Shown in pieces: positions 18,034-25,750 of a DNA stretch of 64,000 nt. Both the position numbers and the translations under genes were made by a program. The DNA is from Streptomyces kanamyceticus. GTDB lineage: Bacteria; Actinomycetota; Actinomycetes; Streptomycetales; Streptomycetaceae. The stretch spans positions 8,122,001 to 8,186,000 of the forward strand of contig NZ_CP023699.1 in assembly GCF_008704495.1 (NCBI RefSeq), given 5' to 3'. Within the stretch, counting starts at the first letter, position 1. Each line of letters starts with the position of its first letter. The notes below the pieces were generated by a model. That model did not search any database and had not been told where the DNA came from. It saw nothing but the letters and a program-made list of their open reading frames with translations.

Positions 18034-20844
18034 ATGACAGAGGACCTCTCACCGGCCGAGCGGTACGCGGCGGCGCGCAAGCGCGCTGTCGAGCAGGCCA
18101 CCGCACTCGCGTCCTTCCGCGAGATGTACGAATTCGGCCTCGACCCCTTCCAGATCGAGGCCTGCCAGGCGCTCGAGGCGGGCAAGGGCGTGCTCGTCGC
18201 CGCCCCCACGGGCTCGGGCAAGACGATCGTCGGCGAATTCGCCGTGCACCTCGCTCTGCTGCAGGGCAAGAAGTGCTTCTACACCACGCCCATCAAGGCG
18301 CTCTCCAACCAGAAGTACGCCGACCTCGCCAAGCGGTACGGCGCGGACAAGGTCGGCCTGCTCACCGGCGACAACAGCGTCAACTCCGATGCCCCGGTGG
18401 TCGTCATGACCACCGAAGTCCTGCGGAACATGCTGTACTCGGGCTCGCAGTCGCTGCTCAACCTCGGATACGTGGTCATGGACGAGGTGCACTACCTCTC
18501 CGACCGCTTCCGCGGCGCCGTCTGGGAGGAAGTGATCATCCACCTCCAGGAGTCGGTCACGCTCGTCTCCCTGTCGGCCACCGTGTCCAACGCCGAGGAG
18601 TTCGGCGACTGGCTCGACACGGTGCGCGGCGACACCGAGGTGATCGTCTCCGAGCACCGGCCCGTGCCGCTCTTCCAGCACGTCCTCGCGGGGCGTCGGA
18701 TGTATGACCTCTTCGAGGAGGGCGAGGGCCAGAAGAAGGCGGTCAACCCCGACCTCACGCGCATGGCGCGGATGGAGGCCAGCCGTTCGTACAACCCGCG
18801 CGATCGCCGCAAGGGCAAGATGATCCGCGAGGCCGACCGCGAGCGCGAGCGCAGACAGCGCTCACGGATCTGGACGCCGGGCCGCCCCGAGGTCATCGAA
18901 CGGCTCGACTCCGAGGGCCTGTTGCCCGCCATCACGTTCATCTTCAGCCGCGCCGCGTGCGAGGCCGCCGTCCAGCAGTGTCTGTACGCGGGCCTCAGGC
19001 TGAACGACGACGGCGCGCGGATGAGGGTCCGCGAGATCGTCGAGGAGCGCACGGGTTCGATCCCGAACGAGGACCTCCACGTCCTTGGCTACTACGAATG
19101 GCTCGAAGGACTGGAGCGCGGCATCGCGGCGCACCACGCGGGCATGTTGCCCAGCTTCAAGGAGGTCGTCGAGGAGCTGTTCGTGCGCGGCCTGGTCAAG
19201 GCCGTCTTCGCGACCGAGACGCTCGCGCTCGGCATCAACATGCCCGCGCGCAGCGTGGTCCTCGAAAAGCTCGTCAAGTGGAACGGCGAGCAGCATGCCG
19301 ACATCACCCCCGGCGAGTACACGCAGTTGACGGGTCGTGCGGGCCGCCGAGGCATCGACGTCGAGGGCCATGCGGTGGTCCTGTGGCAGCGCGCCATGAG
19401 CCCCGAGCACCTGGCCGGGCTCGCCGGTACGCGCACGTACCCGCTGCGCTCCAGCTTCAAGCCGTCGTACAACATGGCGGTGAACCTGGTCGACCAGTTC
19501 GGGCGGCACCGCTCGCGCGAGCTTCTGGAGACGTCCTTCGCGCAGTTCCAGGCCGACAAGTCGGTCGTCGGGATCTCCCGGCAGGTGCAGAAGAACGAGG
19601 AGGGCCTGGAGGGCTACCAGGCCTCCATGACCTGTCACTTGGGGGACTTCGAGGAGTACGCGCGACTGCGTCGCGAACTCAAGGACCGCGAGACCGAGCT
19701 GGCCAAGCAGGGTGCGGCCCAGCGCAGGGTCGCCGCTGCCGCCGCCCTGGAGAAGCTCAAGCCGGGCGACGTCATCCACGTTCCGACGGGGAAGTACGCG
19801 GGCCTCGCGCTCGTGCTCGACCCGGGGCTGCCCGCCGGGCGGGCCAGCGGGCAGCGCGGCTTCGACCACGTGGACGGGCCGCGGCCGCTGGTGCTCACCG
19901 CCGAGCGGCAGGTCAAGCGGCTCGCGGCGATGGACTTCCCGGTGCCCGTCGAGGCCCTGGAGCGGATGCGCATCCCGAAGTCGTTCAACGCCCGCTCGCC
20001 GCAGTCCCGCCGTGACCTGGCGTCCGCGCTGCGCACCAAGGCGGGGCACATCGTCCCCGACCGGCACCGCAAGGGGCGCGCGGCGGCCGCCGACGACCAG
20101 GAGATCGCCCGCTTGCGCACGGAGCTGCGCGCGCACCCCTGTCACGGCTGCGACGAGCGCGAGGACCACGCGCGCTGGGCCGAGCGGTACCACCGCCTCA
20201 AGCGCGACACCTCGCAGCTGGAGCGGCGCATAGAGGGGCGGACGAACACCATCGCCCGCACCTTCGACCGCATCGTCGCCTTGCTCACCGAGCTCGACTA
20301 CCTGCGGGGCAACGAGGTCACCGAGCACGGCAAGCGGCTCGCCCGGCTCTACGGAGAGCTGGACCTGCTCGCCAGCGAGTGCCTGCGCGCCGGGGTCTGG
20401 GAGGGGCTCAGCCCCGCCGAACTGGCCGCGTGCGTCTCCGCGTTGGTCTACGAGGCGCGGGTGGGCGACGACGCGCTCGCGCCCAAGCTGCCGTCCGGCG
20501 CGGCGAAGGCGGCGCTCGGCGAGATGGTGCGGATCTGGGGCCGCCTCGACGGTCTCGAAGAGGATTTCAAGATCAGCCAGACCGAGGGCGTCGGGCAGCG
20601 CGAGCCGGACCTGGGCTTCGCCTGGGCGGCGTACATGTGGGCCAACGACAAGGGGCTCGACGAGGTCCTGCGCGAGGCGGAGATGCCGGCCGGTGACTTC
20701 GTGCGCTGGTGCAAGCAGGTCATCGACGTGCTCGGCCAGATCGCGGCGGCGGCGCCGCGGGAGGGCAGCACGGTCGCGAAGAACGCGCGCAAGGCGGTTG
20801 ATCAGCTGTTGCGGGGGGTCGTGGCGTACAGCTCGGTCGGGTGA
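18034..20844 (+). CDS. helY: Ski2/Mtr4-like RNA helicase (HelY family)
   Basis: 936 residues. Superfamily 2 helicase core: motif I APTGSGKT (about 55-62), DEVH box with the Asp at about 150, SATV motif III, and motif VI QLTGRAGRRGID. The C-terminal third has the DSHCT domain (from about residue 745) and a Cys pair in HPCHGCDERE. Mycobacterial HelY lies in the same order after tatC. Probable RNA-unwinding role in RNA turnover. ATG 18034 is set by the conserved start TEDLSPAERYAAARKR; the open frame extends 22 codons upstream without a ribosome-binding site. Confidence 0.94.
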   Translation: MTEDLSPAERYAAARKRAVEQATALASFREMYEFGLDPFQIEACQALEAGKGVLVAAPTGSGKTIVGEFAVHLALLQGKKCFYTTPIKALSNQKYADLAKRYGADKVGLLTGDNSVNSDAPVVVMTTEVLRNMLYSGSQSLLNLGYVVMDEVHYLSDRFRGAVWEEVIIHLQESVTLVSLSATVSNAEEFGDWLDTVRGDTEVIVSEHRPVPLFQHVLAGRRMYDLFEEGEGQKKAVNPDLTRMARMEASRSYNPRDRRKGKMIREADRERERRQRSRIWTPGRPEVIERLDSEGLLPAITFIFSRAACEAAVQQCLYAGLRLNDDGARMRVREIVEERTGSIPNEDLHVLGYYEWLEGLERGIAAHHAGMLPSFKEVVEELFVRGLVKAVFATETLALGINMPARSVVLEKLVKWNGEQHADITPGEYTQLTGRAGRRGIDVEGHAVVLWQRAMSPEHLAGLAGTRTYPLRSSFKPSYNMAVNLVDQFGRHRSRELLETSFAQFQADKSVVGISRQVQKNEEGLEGYQASMTCHLGDFEEYARLRRELKDRETELAKQGAAQRRVAAAAALEKLKPGDVIHVPTGKYAGLALVLDPGLPAGRASGQRGFDHVDGPRPLVLTAERQVKRLAAMDFPVPVEALERMRIPKSFNARSPQSRRDLASALRTKAGHIVPDRHRKGRAAAADDQEIARLRTELRAHPCHGCDEREDHARWAERYHRLKRDTSQLERRIEGRTNTIARTFDRIVALLTELDYLRGNEVTEHGKRLARLYGELDLLASECLRAGVWEGLSPAELAACVSALVYEARVGDDALAPKLPSGAAKAALGEMVRIWGRLDGLEEDFKISQTEGVGQREPDLGFAWAAYMWANDKGLDEVLREAEMPAGDFVRWCKQVIDVLGQIAAAAPREGSTVAKNARKAVDQLLRGVVAYSSVG

Positions 20845-20852
20845 GAGGTCCG

Positions 20853-20887
20853 CCCCGTCAGGGGCGCGGGGAACCGCGCGACCAGCC
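20853..20887 (+). repeat. Dispersed streptomycete intergenic repeat, copy A
   Basis: CCCCGTCAGGGGCGCGGGG (20853-20871) followed by GCGCGACCAGCC (20876-20887). The same two blocks occur in reverse orientation at 60222-60281. I remember this sequence as a frequent intergenic element of Streptomyces chromosomes. Here it abuts and forms part of the hairpin that ends helY. Confidence 0.6.
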
Positions 20888-20915
20888 ACATCCGGCCCGC
20901 GGATGTGGCTGGTCG
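20879..20915. terminator. Strong bidirectional hairpin between helY and the monooxygenase gene
   Basis: A perfect 16-bp inverted repeat (20879-20894 with 20900-20915), arm CGACCAGCCACATCCG, with a 5-base loop. It lies between convergent genes. Confidence 0.85.
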
Positions 20916-20961
20916 TCCAGCGGAGCGTTCAGGCGCGTCGCGGGACGGGGCCGCACATGTC

Positions 20962-22056
20962 TCAGGCCCGCGCAGCGTCCCGCTTCGCCACCTCCTCGCG
21001 CACGATCGGGATCACGTGGCGGCCGAAGTCGATCGCGTCGTCCAGCAGGTCGTAGCCGCGGGCGGAGAGGATTTCCACGCCCAGGTCGTAGTAGTCGAGC
21101 AGGGCCTGCGCGACCGTCTCCGGAGTCCCCACCAGGGCCGTCGAGTTGCCCGCGCCGCCGGTCTCAGCGGCGGTCGGCGTCCACAGCGCGCGGTCGTGGC
21201 GCTCACCGGCCGCGGCCGCCGCGAGGAGCCGCTGCGATCCCGCGTTCTGCGGCTCGCCGGGCGGGCGGCGCCGGGAGAGCGTGGCGCCCGCGGCGCGGGC
21301 CTTGATCCGGTCGAGGGTCGCGTACGCCTTCTCCCAGGCCAGCTCCTCGGTCGGCGCGATGATCGGGCGGAACGCCACCTGGATGGTGGGGACGTCGGTG
21401 CGGCCCGCGGCCTTCGCCGCCGCCTTCACCGACTCGATCTGCTCGGCGGTCTGCGCCAGGGGCTCGCCCCACAGGCAGTAGATGTCGGCCTCGGCGCCGC
21501 CCGCGGCGTACGCGGCGGGCGATGAGCCGCCGAACGAGACGCGGGGATGCGGCTGTTGGACGGGGAAGGTGTCGCTGACGAAGTCGTTGAAGCGGTAGTG
21601 CGTGCCCTCGTGGTCGAAGGGTTCGTGTGACGTCCAGGCCTTCTTGATGATCTGGATGGCCTCGCGGGTGCGTGCGTAGCGCTCGTCCTTGGTGAGGAAG
21701 TCGCCCTCGCGCTGCTGCTCGTGGTCGTTGCCGCCGGTGATGAAGTGCACCGCGAGGCGCCCTTCACTGATCTGGTCGAGGGTCGCGAAGGTCTTCGCTG
21801 CGAACGTCGGGTACGACACGTTGGGGCGGTGCGCGACCAGGATCTGGAGCCGCTCGGTGCGGGCCGCGATGTAGGCGGCCGCGGGGGAGGGGTCGGGGGA
21901 GCCCGAACCGTAGGCGAACAGGACCCGGTCCCAGCCGTGGTCCTCGTGGGCCCTGGCGAGCCTGAGGGTGTAGTCCTTGTCGAAGGAGGCGCCGGAGCGC
22001 GCGGTGACTTCGGATCCTTCGTTGGTGGCGGCGATGCCGAGGAACTCGACGGGCAT
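20962..22056 (-). CDS. LLM-class flavin-dependent monooxygenase (SsuD-like)
   Basis: 364 residues. Bacterial-luciferase-like fold, closest in appearance to alkanesulfonate or dimethyl-sulfone monooxygenases: ASFDKDYTLRLARAHED, FMN-site-like HRPNVSYPTFAAKTFATLDQ (in parts), HFITGGNDHEQQREGDFL and the C-terminal VGTPETVAQALLDYYDLGVE. Such enzymes use FMNH2 and oxygen to free sulfite from organosulfur compounds during sulfur limitation. No reductase or transporter gene is adjacent. The Cys-Cys leader ORF upstream supports a sulfur-related role. ATG 22056 has GAGG nine bases upstream and AGGAG further up. Confidence 0.9.
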   Translation of the reverse strand: MPVEFLGIAATNEGSEVTARSGASFDKDYTLRLARAHEDHGWDRVLFAYGSGSPDPSPAAAYIAARTERLQILVAHRPNVSYPTFAAKTFATLDQISEGRLAVHFITGGNDHEQQREGDFLTKDERYARTREAIQIIKKAWTSHEPFDHEGTHYRFNDFVSDTFPVQQPHPRVSFGGSSPAAYAAGGAEADIYCLWGEPLAQTAEQIESVKAAAKAAGRTDVPTIQVAFRPIIAPTEELAWEKAYATLDRIKARAAGATLSRRRPPGEPQNAGSQRLLAAAAAGERHDRALWTPTAAETGGAGNSTALVGTPETVAQALLDYYDLGVEILSARGYDLLDDAIDFGRHVIPIVREEVAKRDAARA

Positions 22057-22122
22057 GGCGAAGCCTCATCTCCTGCTGCTCCGGCTGCGGTGAACCGGCC
22101 GGTGGCGAGTGGTCGTTGCGGG

Positions 22123-22155
22123 CGGCGGCGTGGCGCTGTCAGCAACACGCCGCCG
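22123..22155 (-). promoter_or_regulatory. Hairpin overlapping the Cys codons of the leader peptide (candidate attenuator)
   Basis: On the minus strand CGGCGGCGTG pairs with CACGCCGCCG (10 bp; genomic 22123-22132 with 22146-22155). The arm and loop contain the leader's TGT TGC TGA. A ribosome stalled on the Cys codons would prevent the stem, while one that reads through and releases would change it, as expected for a translation-coupled switch. Confidence 0.5.
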
Positions 22156-22219
22156 ACCACACACGACCGAAGTCGATGTGGTCGCGGGTGACCAGGCGCG
22201 GCCGGGGGCCCGGGTTCAC
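22139..22219 (-). CDS. Leader peptide ending Cys-Cys, upstream of the monooxygenase
   Basis: A 26-codon ORF from GTG 22219 (or 32 codons from the in-frame ATG 22237) ending LVTRDHIDFGRVWSAACC-stop, 82 bases before the monooxygenase ATG. The pattern L-V-x-R-x-H-x-D-x-x-R-V-x-S-A-x-C matches what I know as the short leader peptides found before sulfur-metabolism genes in Streptomyces. Polycysteine short ORFs in mycobacteria act as cysteine-responsive attenuators. No clear ribosome-binding site is present. Too short for ordinary gene calling. Confidence 0.75.
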   Translation of the reverse strand: MNPGPRPRLVTRDHIDFGRVWSAACC

Positions 22220-22237
22220 GACGGAGCAGTCGTCCAT

Positions 22238-22617
22238 ACGGAGCGTCAACCACGGTGCGGCGGAGCCCATTCCCGCTCTCGCCGAAGAGCCTTGCCCGCC
22301 GTTCGAAGCGGTCACTCAAGGTGTTCGAGTGATCGCCGGGCGTGTAAATGGGGCGAGTGTATGCCCCTGGGACGGGCATCTGCAGGGGGTTGCCGAATAT
22401 GACTCGGCGATGATTCCGGCGGACTAAGCTCGCCCGGAGCGCGGCGAGTTGAAACGAGTTGCGATAAATTCGCGCGCTTGTTCTGAGATCTTTCGAAGGT
22501 TCGTTTTGTTCCACGGCTCCATCGCTCCACCACCCCCAGCACCACATCCCCCAGTACCACCCCCATTCCCACAGAGTCCCCCGATTTCCCCCCAAGACGA
22601 GTGTTCAGAGGGCATAC
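22238..22617. other. Divergent regulatory gap between the monooxygenase leader and rarA
   Basis: 380 bases with no gene I can support. It must hold the promoters of the leader/monooxygenase unit and of rarA. The part just before rarA (about 22525-22600) is strikingly C-rich and G-poor on the + strand, with runs such as CCACCCCCAGCACC and ATTTCCCCCC, which makes an unstructured rarA leader RNA. AGAGGG before the rarA ATG is the ribosome-binding site. Confidence 0.6.
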
Positions 22618-24246
22618 ATGGTGAGTGTTCAATCGCCTCCCGGTGGCCGAGAAATCCCTTACGCGCGTGTGCTGTTGCTGCCCGCCATGCTGATGGCCGC
22701 GGCGACCGGAGCGGCCGTCGCCGCGGTGACGGAGCCGGCCCGCCCCGCCGTGGGCTTGTGCGGCACCGTCGCGACCCTCATGGTCATCGTGGTCGGCACC
22801 GAAGCCGTGCGGCGCGGCCGGACCATCCGGGGGTTGCGCGCGCAGTACGCACAGCGGCTCGCCTTCCTCGAACGGCGCATCGCATCCCATGACGACGAGA
22901 CCGTCCGCCTGGGCAGGGAGATCCTGCCCGAGGCGCTCTGGCGACTGCGCCAGGGCGAATCACCCGTGGAAGTGGTCCGCAACGTCGTCGACAACGACGA
23001 GGCCTACCGCGAACTCCCGGACTCGCAGCGCGAACTGCTGCGTTCCGTGCTCGACACCCTGGACCGCGAAGAGGCCATGCGCGAGTCCGCGCAGCGCGCC
23101 TTCGTCAACATCGCGCGGCGCGTGCAGTCCATCGTCCACCAACAGGCCGCGGAACTGCGCGACATGGAGGAGTTCCACGGGCGCAACCCCGAGGTCTTCG
23201 ACGACCTGCTCCGCATCGACCACGGCACCGCGCTGATCGGCCGTCTCGCCGACTCCATCGCGGTGCTCGGCGGAGCCCGCCCAGGACGCCAATGGCCCAA
23301 GCCCGTACCGCTGTTCAGCGTGTTGCGCGGCGCGATGTCCCGGATCCTCGACTACCCGCGCGTCGAGCTGCACTCGATCGCGAACGTCGCCATCCACGGC
23401 ACGTCCGTCGAACCGCTCATCCACGCCTGCGCGGAACTCCTCGACAACGCCACCCGGTACTCGCCGCCGCAGACCAAGGTGCACGTCACCGCCGTCGAGG
23501 TGCAGACCGGCATCGCCGTCGAGATCGAGGACGGCGGCGTCAGCCTCAGCGAGGAGGCCCGGGCCAGGGCCGAGCGCATGCTGGAGCAGGCGCAGGCCGG
23601 CATCGACCTCAACGACCTCGGTGAGACCCCGCGCCTGGGCATGGCCGTGGTCGGCAGGCTCTCGCAGATGTACAACCTCCAGGTCTCCCTGCGCCAGTCC
23701 GCCTACGGCGGCGTGCGCGCGGTGCTCATCGTGCCGCGCGAGATGATGACCACCGGGCCCGCGCCCGGTCTCGCCCACGGCATCGGCGCCTCCGCCGTAC
23801 CCCGCGTGGACAACGGCGGACGGCCCATCGAGGAGCCCGCGCGCAACATCCGGCGCAAGAAGCCCCGGGTCGTCACCGCGGGACCGCCGCTGCGCTCCCC
23901 GCTCACCGCGACCATGGAGGACGACGTCCCCGAGGTCACCGAGTGGACGCCGAACGGCCTGCCGCAGCGGCGCAGTCGCGTCAAGATCTCCCTGAGCGAG
24001 CGGTACGCCCAGGAGGCCGAGGCCCAGCGGATCGCCGAGGCGCACGCCGCCGCGACCGCACCGCCCCCGCCGCCCGCGCCCAAGCGGGAAGAGCCCGAAC
24101 CGGGCCTGTGGATCGAGGCGTTCATGAAGGGCGTCAAGGGCGATGAGCCCCAGGACCCCGACCCGTCCGCCCCGCAGGGACACATCCCTCCGCAGGGACC
24201 CAGCCAGAACGACCACGGCAACGCCGACGAGGGGGGCTGGAAGTGA
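22618..24246 (+). CDS. rarA: Conservon sensor-like ATPase RarA (CvnA type)
   Basis: 542 residues. Two transmembrane helices near the N-terminus (about 18-38 and 46-64), a central helical region, then a histidine-kinase-type ATPase domain with N-box HACAELLDNATRYSPP (about 268-283) and a modified G-box (LGMAVVGRLSQMYN). There is no phospho-acceptor His box of the usual kind. A Pro-rich tail covers about 430-542. In S. coelicolor the homologous operon (cvn10, rarA-E) forms a membrane-associated complex likened to a G-protein-coupled system and affects aerial mycelium. The stop overlaps the rarB start (GTGA). Confidence 0.92.
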   Translation: MVSVQSPPGGREIPYARVLLLPAMLMAAATGAAVAAVTEPARPAVGLCGTVATLMVIVVGTEAVRRGRTIRGLRAQYAQRLAFLERRIASHDDETVRLGREILPEALWRLRQGESPVEVVRNVVDNDEAYRELPDSQRELLRSVLDTLDREEAMRESAQRAFVNIARRVQSIVHQQAAELRDMEEFHGRNPEVFDDLLRIDHGTALIGRLADSIAVLGGARPGRQWPKPVPLFSVLRGAMSRILDYPRVELHSIANVAIHGTSVEPLIHACAELLDNATRYSPPQTKVHVTAVEVQTGIAVEIEDGGVSLSEEARARAERMLEQAQAGIDLNDLGETPRLGMAVVGRLSQMYNLQVSLRQSAYGGVRAVLIVPREMMTTGPAPGLAHGIGASAVPRVDNGGRPIEEPARNIRRKKPRVVTAGPPLRSPLTATMEDDVPEVTEWTPNGLPQRRSRVKISLSERYAQEAEAQRIAEAHAAATAPPPPPAPKREEPEPGLWIEAFMKGVKGDEPQDPDPSAPQGHIPPQGPSQNDHGNADEGGWK

Positions 24247-24650
24247 TCCAGCAACGCGCCAATTTCGACTGGATGCTCAAGGAGCTCGCCGACGGGGTGC
24301 CGCAGACGCGGCAGATCGTGGTGCTCTCCGCCGACGGCCTGCGCATCGCACGCTACGGCGGCGACCCGGACGCGGCCGACCGCATCGCCGCCGCCTGCGC
24401 CGGCCTGCAGAGCCTGGCCGCCGCCGTGGCCACGGAGATCCCGCACAGCGACGGCGGCATGAAGATGGTCATCATCGAGATCAACGGCGGCTACTTCTAT
24501 CTGATGGCCGCCGGGGCAGGGGCCTATCTCGCGGTGCTCGCAGACGAGACCGTCGACGCGGGCCTCATCGGCACCCGCATGCGCGACCTCGTCGTACGCA
24601 TCGGCGCCCACCTGACGAGCCCGCCCCGGCGTGACGGGCAGGCCGTATGA
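24243..24650 (+). CDS. rarB: Conservon roadblock/LC7-domain protein RarB (CvnB type)
   Basis: 135 residues of roadblock/LC7 (MglB-like) fold: FDWMLKELADGVPQTRQIVVLSADGL (in parts) and MKMVIIEINGGYFYLM. Roadblock proteins act on small GTPases of the MglA/Ras type, here RarD. Start GTG 24243 overlaps the rarA stop by four bases and the stop overlaps the rarC ATG by four bases, so translation is coupled. Confidence 0.93.
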   Translation: MIQQRANFDWMLKELADGVPQTRQIVVLSADGLRIARYGGDPDAADRIAAACAGLQSLAAAVATEIPHSDGGMKMVIIEINGGYFYLMAAGAGAYLAVLADETVDAGLIGTRMRDLVVRIGAHLTSPPRRDGQAV

Positions 24651-25075
24651 CTCCTCCGCAAGGCTCCTCGCACAGCCCCCCGCACAGTGAGACCCCCGCC
24701 AAGGACGGCGCCCCGGCCTGCGACGCCCCGCCCCAGCGCGAACGCCGCAGCCCGGAGAACCCCGAGCGGCTGTACATCCTCACGGGTGAGGGGACCGACC
24801 GCGCGCCGCTCGATCTCGTCACCCTGATCGTGGCGGCGGGCGAGGCGGCCCCCACGGCGCAGCCGGAGCACTCCGCGATCCTGCGGCTCTGTACGACGCC
24901 ACTCTCCGTCGCCGAACTCTCTGCCTACATGGCGCTGCCGTTCAGCGTCGTGACCGTCGTCCTGACGGAGTTACTGGCGACCGAGCTCATTCAGGCGCGT
25001 GCCCCCGTCGTCCGCTCCGCGCTCCCCGACCGGTCCCTCCTCGAAGCGGTGATGCATGGACTCCAGAAACTTTAA
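24647..25075 (+). CDS. rarC: Conservon DUF742 protein RarC (CvnC type), with a TTA codon
   Basis: 142 residues. Disordered Pro/Ser-rich N-terminus (1-35), then the DUF742 winged-helix-like domain (RLYILTGEGT to the end). Codon 109 (24971-24973) is TTA, the rare leucine codon read only by the bldA tRNA in streptomycetes, so full translation should depend on developmental stage. This is one of only two TTA codons I find in frame in the window. It overlaps rarB by four bases and rarD by 20 bases. Confidence 0.92.
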   Translation: MTPPQGSSHSPPHSETPAKDGAPACDAPPQRERRSPENPERLYILTGEGTDRAPLDLVTLIVAAGEAAPTAQPEHSAILRLCTTPLSVAELSAYMALPFSVVTVVLTELLATELIQARAPVVRSALPDRSLLEAVMHGLQKL

Positions 25076-25679
25076 GAACACCGACACGATCACCGGACCG
25101 CGCAGTGAGGACGTCCTGCCGCACACGGCAGCCGCCGCAGTGAAGGTCGTGGTCGTGGGCGGGTTCGGGGTCGGCAAGACGACCATGGTCGGCTCGGTCA
25201 GCGAGATCAGGCCGCTGACGACCGAAGAGACCATGACCCAGGCGGGCATCGGTGTCGACGACAACTACGGCTCGGAATCCAAGACGGCCACCACCGTGGC
25301 CATGGACTTCGGGCGGATCAGCATCTCCGAAGAGCTGGTCCTCTATCTCTTCGGGACCCCGGGGCAGGAGCGCTTCTGGTTCCTGTGGAACGGCCTCTTC
25401 GAAGGCGCGCTCGGCGCGGTCGTCCTCATCGACACCCGCAGGCTCGCGGTCAGCTTCGACGTGATCGGACGTCTGGAGGAGCGCGGCGTGCCCTTCGTCG
25501 TCGCCGTCAACTCCTTCCCCGACGCGCCCGACCACCCGGTCGAGACCTTGCGCAAGGCCCTCGACCTGGAACCCGCCGTGCCGATCCTCAGCTGTGACGC
25601 CCGTCGCAGGGAGTCGAGCAGAGACGTCCTGATGACGCTGATGCGCTATCTCCACTCGCTGGCCGTGGCCCGCGCCTGA
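25056..25679 (+). CDS. rarD: Conservon Ras-like GTPase RarD (CvnD type)
   Basis: 207 residues. P-loop GGFGVGKTT (about 36-44), switch-region TTEETMTQAG, G3-like FGTPGQERF, and a G4 region VNSFPDAP in place of NKxD, as in other conservon GTPases. Expected to cycle between GTP and GDP under control of RarB. ATG 25056 lies inside the end of rarC (20-base overlap), which ties its translation to passage through the rarC TTA codon. Confidence 0.93.
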   Translation: MDSRNFKNTDTITGPRSEDVLPHTAAAAVKVVVVGGFGVGKTTMVGSVSEIRPLTTEETMTQAGIGVDDNYGSESKTATTVAMDFGRISISEELVLYLFGTPGQERFWFLWNGLFEGALGAVVLIDTRRLAVSFDVIGRLEERGVPFVVAVNSFPDAPDHPVETLRKALDLEPAVPILSCDARRRESSRDVLMTLMRYLHSLAVARA

Positions 25680-25750
25680 CCGCGGCCCTCAGCCCCCCAC
25701 TGCAACCCCCCTCCACCGCAACCCCCTTCCGCGAACCCGGAGCGACGCAC

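Noticed and set aside
22618..24246. RarA considered as an ordinary two-component histidine kinase
   Set aside because: No HisKA-type phospho-acceptor box precedes the ATPase domain and the neighbours are roadblock, DUF742 and GTPase proteins, which defines a conservon instead.
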